Origin: Pyrinomonadaceae bacterium
Lineage (GTDB): Bacteria > Acidobacteriota > Blastocatellia > Pyrinomonadales > Pyrinomonadaceae
Length of the DNA: 11,272 nt
NCBI GenBank assembly: GCA_013813825.1
Contig: JACCRA010000179.1
Span: forward strand, 1-11,272
Reading direction: 5' to 3'
Under the pieces are notes generated by a model. It worked only from the letters and a program-made list of their open reading frames with translations. It ran no database searches and was not told the DNA's origin. Positions 7,377-11,272 of the stretch are shown piece after piece; the first letter of the stretch is position 1; each line of letters begins with the position of its first letter. Position numbers and translations under genes: made by a program.

Positions 7377-8361
7377 ATGCCGCTACCACCTCTGGCTCTC
7401 GACATCTCGCAGCTCAAGTTTAACGCTTGCCTGCTACGCGCAGGCGGTCAGCTCCGACACCAGGTATTTCCCAACCACCCTGAAGGCTTCGCCCGGCTCT
7501 CCGAGTGGCTGGGCACACAAGGGGTCGCGCCGGCACCTGCCTGCTTGGAAGCCACGGGCACTGCCGGCGACGCTCTGGCCGCCTACCGGCACGCGCACCG
7601 GCACACGGTCAGTATCGTCAACCCGGCTCAGATCAGAGCTTATGCTCAGAGCGTGCCGCTCGCGCACTAAAACAGACCGTCTGGACGCCTCCTTGAGCGC
7701 ACGGTTCTGTGCCGAGCGGCGACCGGTGGGGTGGGCGCCTCTGGGGCCGGAACTGCGCGAGTTGCCATCACTTGTGCGCCGCTTGGAGTCCTTAATTGAG
7801 AGGCGGACCAGCGAAGAGAACCGCCTCTCGTCAGGCATCAGTGTCGCGGCCGTGCGCGAGTCGGTCGAGGAGTTGCTCGCGCACCTCGTGGAGCAGAGCA
7901 AGCAGACCGAGGCACTGATCCGTGATCACATCGAGAAGCACCCGAGTTTGAAGCGGCAGAGTGAGTTGCTCGACTCCATCCCCGGCATCGGGGAGACGAC
8001 CGCCGCGGCGCTGTTGGCCGAAGTGTCGGACTTCTCGCCGTACCGCAGCGCCCGGCAGGTGGCAGCCTGCGCCGGGCTGGTGCCGCCTGAGCGGCAGAGC
8101 GGCAGTTCCGTCAGCGGGCGGGTGCGGCTGTCAAAGATCGGTAACGCGCGGCTGCGGCGAGCGCTCTACTTTCCGGCCATCACGGCGCGGCGGTGCAGCC
8201 CGTGCTTCCAAGCATCGGCGAAGGGCTTGCGCGAAAGGGGCAAGAGCAAGATGGCGGTCATCGGGGCGGCGATGCGTAAGCTTGTTCATCTCGCTTACGG
8301 AGTGTTAAAGACAGGCCGCCCGTTCGACCCGGAGTGGGCGCGGAAGGCAAAAATAGCTTGA
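7377..8361 (+). pseudogene. IS110-family transposase, frameshifted
   Basis: This is a DEDD recombinase of the IS110 type. The first frame (7377-7670, 97 aa) holds Asp9 in ALDIS and Glu58 in CLEATG, then ends at a TAA (7668-7670). The second frame resumes at once with RTKTDRLDA, which carries the remaining two acidic residues. It continues through a coiled linker, SIPGIGETTAAALLAEV (Transposase_20 helix-hairpin), and the serine-containing SGSSVSGRVRLSKIGN motif to the C-terminus. Removing one base near 7654-7668 restores a single frame of about 327 aa with the normal spacing between AYAQS and KTDR, so the gene is complete apart from one inserted base. IS110 elements are not known to use programmed frameshifting, so inactivation or a sequencing error is more likely. 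No Shine-Dalgarno is obvious before the ATG. Confidence 0.85.
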
Positions 8362-8392
8362 CAGAGAACACAGTATCTCACCCGCCGCGCAT

Positions 8393-8762
8393 TCAACGTA
8401 TCAGGCACGGCGTCTCGCGGATGAGAGCGGCGCTCTTCGCGGTCGGGTGCATGGCGTTCCTATGCAAAGTCAACACGCAAGCTGCGGCATCCAGCGCCCG
8501 CAGCTTGCGATTGTAGAGCCGGTCTTCCAAGTACCAGTAGTCAAGTTCTTTCTTGAATACCACGAAGAGGACGGTCAGCAACTTTCTAGCCGTCGCGCAG
8601 ATGGCCTTGCCCGCCCCCTGCTCCCGCTGCTTCTGCTGATAGAACTCCATCAACGGCGTCGGCCTCCGGTTGACCATCGCCAGCACCGCCTGAATGACTG
8701 TCGTCCGTAACCGCTTCCGCCCGTGCTTCGTGATCTGGCCGTGCCGCGTCGTCTCGTTATCA
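8393..8762 (-). pseudogene. C-terminal relic of a second IS110-family transposase
   Basis: Read on the - strand from about 8762, this frame begins abruptly with SDNETTRHGQITKHG and continues with RKRLRTTVIQAVLAMVN, RPTPLMEFYQQKQ and GAGKAICATARKLLTVLF. This is the conserved end of IS110 transposases, from the Transposase_20 domain to the last helices. The N-terminal DEDD domain is absent, so the protein cannot be active. It differs from the upstream IS110 copy (ITKHGRKRLRTT here, LSKIGNARLRRA there), so it is not a fragment of the same element. The frame runs on to a stop at 8393, only 31 bases from the stop of the other transposase, which faces it tail to tail. The last 30 or so residues may be non-native read-through. 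Confidence 0.75.
8476..8509. repeat. 12-bp inverted repeat in the IS110 relic
   Basis: CGCAAGCTGCGG (8476-8487) and CCGCAGCTTGCG (8498-8509) are perfect reverse complements around a 10-base loop. It lies at the extreme 3' end of the relic's coding region. It could be a terminator-like or terminal structure of the lost element; function is unknown. Confidence 0.7.
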
Positions 8763-8985
8763 CTTCCATAGCAATGATGCGGATACGATAGTCGCGGGCG
8801 ATTTCTTTAAGAATCTGTTTCAACCTTTCAGCAATTTCACCCACGAGAAAACTGCGGCGGTATTTCGGAATCCAGACCAGATGATATTGCAAACTGTAGC
8901 GACAATGAGAGCCGGATTTTGTGTTGTCTTGGTAGAAGTAGTGTAGAACTGCCTTCAGCGTTTTCTGTCTTTCAGCCTGTTCCAT
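8761..8985 (-). pseudogene. tnpA: IS200/IS605-family TnpA, N-terminal half only
   Basis: From the ATG at 8985, 75 residues can be read. GSHCRYSLQYHLVWIPKYRRSF (residues 25-46) is the first strand of Y1 HUH transposases, and the helix EIAERLKQILKEIARDYRIRI leads into IIAMEV. At exactly the point where the family continues with DHVH (the metal-binding HUH motif), the sequence switches to the IS110 relic in another frame. Both the HUH histidines and the catalytic tyrosine are missing, so it is dead. A TTG-started extension to 9018 is possible but not needed. The residues seen after 8761 in this frame (Arg/Gly-rich) are a shadow of the IS110 relic. A 40-bp palindrome lies 60 bases upstream. Confidence 0.8.
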
Positions 8986-9044
8986 TTCATCTCTGCCTAT
9001 CGAAGTAACTGTTACCAAAGCGAAGCAACATAACTTTGAATTGG

Positions 9045-9084
9045 ACGGCCGAATAGCCGCCTTGCAAGGCGGCTATTCGGCCGT
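9045..9084. repeat. 40-bp perfect palindrome upstream of the IS200-like tnpA
   Basis: The stretch is identical to its own reverse complement over all 40 bases: ACGGCCGAATAGCCGCC (9045-9061), a TTGCAA centre, then GGCGGCTATTCGGCCGT (9068-9084). IS200/IS605 elements carry hairpins near their ends that TnpA recognises as single strands, and this one is placed where the left-end hairpin would be. It is longer and more perfect than typical ones, so a separate REP-like or terminator role is also possible. Confidence 0.9.
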
Positions 9085-9209
9085 ATAATACGCCGCGCCT
9101 CGCTGTTTTCCTAAGGTTTTCTTCTCCTGCTCCGTGTTAGACGGCTTGCGGCGTTTGTTATGCGGCGGCTGGTCGGTTCACTCTGTTGTCATCAACTCTT
9201 TGGGTCCTT

Positions 9210-10100
9210 TCAAAAAAGCGATGGCTGGTGTTCCAGTTCGGCGGCGGTAATGGTGGGTTGGCTCAACATCTTTTTCAGACGGTTAGCGCTCGCCGGGGCG
9301 TGGCCTTCGTAGAAGTTGCTGAAGTAGGCATAGACGCGGGGGACGCGCGCGGCGAGGCGGGTGAGGGCGGCGGCCCAGAGTTGGAGGTTGCGCTCCTGCG
9401 GGCGTTGGAGAGTGTCGAAGCGAGTGAGATCGCGGGCGCCCATCCAGCGGACGTAGGCGAAGTCGGCGGAAAGGTCGGCGACGAAGCGCCAGAGATGGGC
9501 GCGGGCGAGCCACTGGCCTTCGACGAGGGCGAGCGCGACGCGGTGACGGTTCAGCAGTTCGATCACGTCGTCCCGCAGCCAACTGCCGTGGCGAAATTCG
9601 ACGCTGAAGCGCAGATCGTCGGGCAGGCGAGGCAGGAAGTCGGCGAGGGCGCGCACATTCTCAGGCGTGGCGTCGAACTGTGGCGGGAGTTGGACGAGGA
9701 TCGCGGCGAGCTTGTCGTGCAAGAGGCGAGCGTGCTCGCAGAACTGCGCGAGACGCTCGTGGCTGCCGGGGCGCAGGTAAAACTCGTGTGTGATCTCGCG
9801 CGGCAGCTTGAGCGCAAAGGTGAAATTCGCGGGCGTCCGTTTATGCCAGTGATCAACAGTCGCGGCCGAGGGGACGGCGTAAAAAGTGGAATCGACTTCG
9901 ACGGTCGAGAAGGCGCGGGCGTAAACCTCAAGCATCCCGGCGGCGCGCGTGCCGCGTGGGTAGAAGACCGATTCATTGGCGGTTGGTCCCGTCACCCAAT
10001 CCTCATAGTTCCAGCCTTGACAGCCGATTTGCACGCGGCCATCGCCCACCAATTGCCCCGCGCCCGTCTCATTAGTTTCTGTGTCCGGCGTCAACATCAT
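9210..10100 (-). CDS. DUF72 domain protein (YecE-like)
   Basis: This is a protein of 296 aa with a TIM-barrel-like DUF72 fold. Motifs in order are VQIGCQGWNYEDW (24-35), FYPRG, YARAFSTVEVDSTFY (60-74), PANFTFALKLPREITH (90-105), ILVQLPPQF (134-142), FSVEFRHGSW (165-174), YVRWMG and AYFSNFYEGHAPASA near the C-terminus. All conserved blocks are present and the length is normal. The biochemical role of DUF72 is not established; some members are discussed as nuclease-like or as metal-dependent barrels, without firm proof. The start is one of two adjacent ATGs (10100 or 10097); AGGGGG lies about 10 bases upstream. It begins 19 bases after the stop of the methyltransferase, so the two are probably co-transcribed. 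Confidence 0.92.
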   Translation of the reverse strand: MMLTPDTETNETGAGQLVGDGRVQIGCQGWNYEDWVTGPTANESVFYPRGTRAAGMLEVYARAFSTVEVDSTFYAVPSAATVDHWHKRTPANFTFALKLPREITHEFYLRPGSHERLAQFCEHARLLHDKLAAILVQLPPQFDATPENVRALADFLPRLPDDLRFSVEFRHGSWLRDDVIELLNRHRVALALVEGQWLARAHLWRFVADLSADFAYVRWMGARDLTRFDTLQRPQERNLQLWAAALTRLAARVPRVYAYFSNFYEGHAPASANRLKKMLSQPTITAAELEHQPSLF

Positions 10101-10119
10101 GCGCTTAGTCCCCCTTGTG

Positions 10120-10764
10120 TCAGACGCGGCAGATAATCAACTGCACGACGCCGAATAAATGTTGCTCGATCCGCTCGACGCGCAGGCCGGCGCGGGCGGC
10201 TTCTTCAGCGGTGCGGCGGTTGAAGTGATCCCGAAAGAGCCAGACGGTAAAGCGGCTCAATTGGTCGAAGACGGAGCCAAGCAAAGCGCCGCCGGGGCGG
10301 ACGTGTTCCAAGAGCGCCACCACGCCGTCCGGTCGCACGACGCGACGCAGTTCGGCGAAAGCTGCGGCAGGCGAATCAACTGAGCAGAAGACGAGCGTGG
10401 CGAAAGCGGCGTCGAACGAATGATCGGCGAAAGGCAACTGCTCGGCGCGCGTCTGCACGAGATGGACATCCGCCGGGCGCGGTTTCTCGCTTGCGCGCCT
10501 GAGCATCTCGATACTGAACTCGCTGGCTGCGCCGCTCGCCCCGCGCGGATAGTGCGCGAAGTTCAACCCCGTGCCCGCGCCCACTTCGAGCAGGCGACCG
10601 CCTTCCGGCAATTCGCTCAACAACCGCGCCCGCCAGCGATTGAGGCACCAGCGTTCGAGCGGTCGGAAGGCGCGGTCATAATGCGCCGCCAACCTGTCAT
10701 AAACCGCCGGCCGGCTTGACGCCTCCGCCGATTTCTCGCCCAGTATGTGATGACCCTCCGGCAT
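10120..10764 (-). CDS. Class I SAM-dependent methyltransferase (UbiE/Methyltransf_11 type)
   Basis: This is a methyltransferase of 214 aa. VYDRLAAHYDRAF (21-33) is the N-terminal helix typical of the UbiE-like group. LLEVGAGTGLN (58-68) is SAM motif I, AEQLPFADHSFDAAFATLVFCSV (107-129) covers motifs II and III, and LRRVVRPDGVVALLEHV (139-155) is the following strand-helix. The tail (LFRDHFNRRTAEEAARAGLRVERIEQHLFGVVQLIICR) resembles small membrane-associated phospholipid or quinone methyltransferases and human METTL7/TMT1-like proteins; the true substrate is unknown. The ATG at 10764 has only a distant purine stretch (GGAAAGAT) upstream, so the start is moderately certain. It is the first gene of a two-gene unit with the DUF72 protein. 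Confidence 0.9.
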   Translation of the reverse strand: MPEGHHILGEKSAEASSRPAVYDRLAAHYDRAFRPLERWCLNRWRARLLSELPEGGRLLEVGAGTGLNFAHYPRGASGAASEFSIEMLRRASEKPRPADVHLVQTRAEQLPFADHSFDAAFATLVFCSVDSPAAAFAELRRVVRPDGVVALLEHVRPGGALLGSVFDQLSRFTVWLFRDHFNRRTAEEAARAGLRVERIEQHLFGVVQLIICRV

Positions 10765-11156
10765 CGCCGCCGCCGCTATCTTTCCGCCCCGATCATCGGG
10801 CTATACATAAAATCGTATGTGTATCCAAATTTTTGGAGACTCCGCGCCGTTAAGCTGCGCGTTCTTGGCATAATAGCTCGATTTCCTGAATGTTCGCGAA
10901 AGGCATAAGCCTTGCTGCCGCCGATTGGCTAAGAGGGCCACGGCAATTCAGAGAGGCTGAAAGCCACTGAGACTTGATGTTACGTTCCTGCTCCTCGCCG
11001 GGCTTCTCCTTCGTCTTACATTTCGGTCCGCTCCTGAATAAAGCTTTACCCGGCTGCCCGCGCCGAAAGCGATTCTTGCGAACTTGGCTGCGGCCGTCAA
11101 GCCCGTTAATTCCCGGAACGCAGTTCCCCATCCAGACTTGGCAAAAGGAGAATGAA
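10765..11156. other. Intergenic region between divergent genes, no convincing gene
   Basis: These 392 bases separate the - strand methyltransferase from the + strand exported protein, so two divergent promoters should lie here. Visible elements: a dyad CCCGAT/ATCGGG (about 10789-10801); an imperfect palindrome around 10803-10824 (ATACATA ... TATGTGTAT); TCCAAA/TTTGGA (10824-10837); and on the + strand TTGGCT (11084-11089), 17 bases, TAATTC (11107-11112) as a weak promoter candidate for the downstream gene. Two - strand open frames (10850-11131 and 10948-11247) lack ribosome binding sites and have unprotein-like composition, so I leave them out. Confidence 0.5.
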
Positions 11157-11272
11157 ATGGCAAAAGCGGTGAGATCGATACTAGCGCTTTTACTCTTCGT
11201 GGCGAGCGTCTCGTGGCCGGCACTGGCCCAATCGACGACGGCGACAATTTCCGGCGCGGTGCAGGACGAGAA
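11157..11272 (+). CDS. Exported protein, probable carboxypeptidase-regulatory-domain / TonB-receptor-like, 3' end outside window
   Basis: Thirty-eight residues are visible. AAGGAG (11145-11150) sits six bases before the ATG. Residues 1-24 form a clear signal peptide: AKAVR, the hydrophobic SILALLLFVASVSW, and PALAQ as a cleavage site. The mature protein starts STTATISGAVQDE, the usual opening strand of a carboxypeptidase-regulatory-like domain at the N-terminus of the large Oar/TonB-dependent-receptor-like outer-membrane proteins that are numerous in Acidobacteriota. If that holds, the full protein would be about 1000 residues. Only the beginning is visible, so a smaller secreted protein with the same domain remains possible. 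The nearby ATG at 11152 reads into a stop after six codons and is rejected. Confidence 0.7.
   Translation, partial: MAKAVRSILALLLFVASVSWPALAQSTTATISGAVQDE

Larger units (their letters stand above)
7160..8392 (+). mobile_element. IS110-family insertion sequence, boundaries approximate
   Basis: The element is defined by the IS110-type transposase at 7377-8361 plus a long GC-rich leader. IS110 elements lack or have only short inverted repeats and make no clear target duplication, so the ends cannot be read from one copy. The left limit is set after the AT-rich toxin-antitoxin promoter region, where composition changes. The right limit is set before the second IS110 relic. Both could be off by tens of bases. 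Confidence 0.55.

Noticed and set aside
7641..7672. Programmed +1 frameshift in the IS110 transposase
   Set aside because: No recognisable slippery site, and this family is not known to use frameshifting; a one-base insertion or read error explains it better.
9186..10136. 316-codon + strand open frame across the DUF72 gene
   Set aside because: It is a shadow of a GC-rich gene: the opposite strand carries all DUF72 motifs, while this frame has a repetitive Glu/Val/Gly/Ala composition and no recognisable domain.
10850..11247. Two overlapping - strand open frames of 93 and 99 codons in the divergent gap
   Set aside because: No ribosome binding site, composition unlike a folded protein (Arg/Lys/Gly/Ser-rich), they overlap each other, and one runs through the start of the exported + strand gene.

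Overview
The window looks like a piece of an Acidobacteriota chromosome, possibly Blastocatellia-like. This rests on general character, not on a marker gene: mostly GC-rich coding sequence, a B. subtilis FadNAE-like beta-oxidation pair, intergenic gaps filled with GC-rich palindromes, and at the right edge the start of what looks like a carboxypeptidase-regulatory-domain/TonB-receptor-type outer-membrane protein. The lineage call is an inference.

Left third (1-3875, + strand): the C-terminal two-thirds of an acyl-CoA thiolase, a long (592 aa) acyl-CoA dehydrogenase, and an MBL-fold hydrolase. The first two belong to fatty-acid beta-oxidation. The gaps after the first two genes carry perfect GC-rich hairpins; one of them overlaps the thiolase stop codon.

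Middle (3876-7120, - strand): reading from right to left, a small antitoxin overlaps a PemK/MazF-type toxin by 14 bases. A SAM methyltransferase follows 30 bases later. After a gap of about 200 bases comes a DUF1624/HGSNAT-like membrane protein, and 34 bases further a secreted NTF2/SnoaL-like protein. The toxin-antitoxin pair is visibly more AT-rich than its surroundings and sits beside mobile DNA.

Mobile cluster (about 7120-9090): an IS110-family transposase (+) broken by a single-base frameshift, preceded by about 200 bases of highly foldable DNA that could be its bridge-RNA region. Tail to tail with it lies the C-terminal relic of a second, different IS110 transposase (-). That relic is fused to the N-terminal half of an IS200/IS605 TnpA (-), which has a 40-bp perfect palindrome just upstream. 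None of the three transposases is intact.

Right part (9210-11272): a class I SAM methyltransferase and a DUF72 protein form a compact - strand pair. A gap of about 390 bases with no convincing gene follows, then a + strand gene for an exported protein that runs off the window. I see no CRISPR array, rRNA or tRNA. I did not find a convincing new defence or biosynthetic system. The most interesting points are the candidate bridge-RNA region, the toxin-antitoxin-methyltransferase arrangement, the chimeric transposon junction and the palindrome families.
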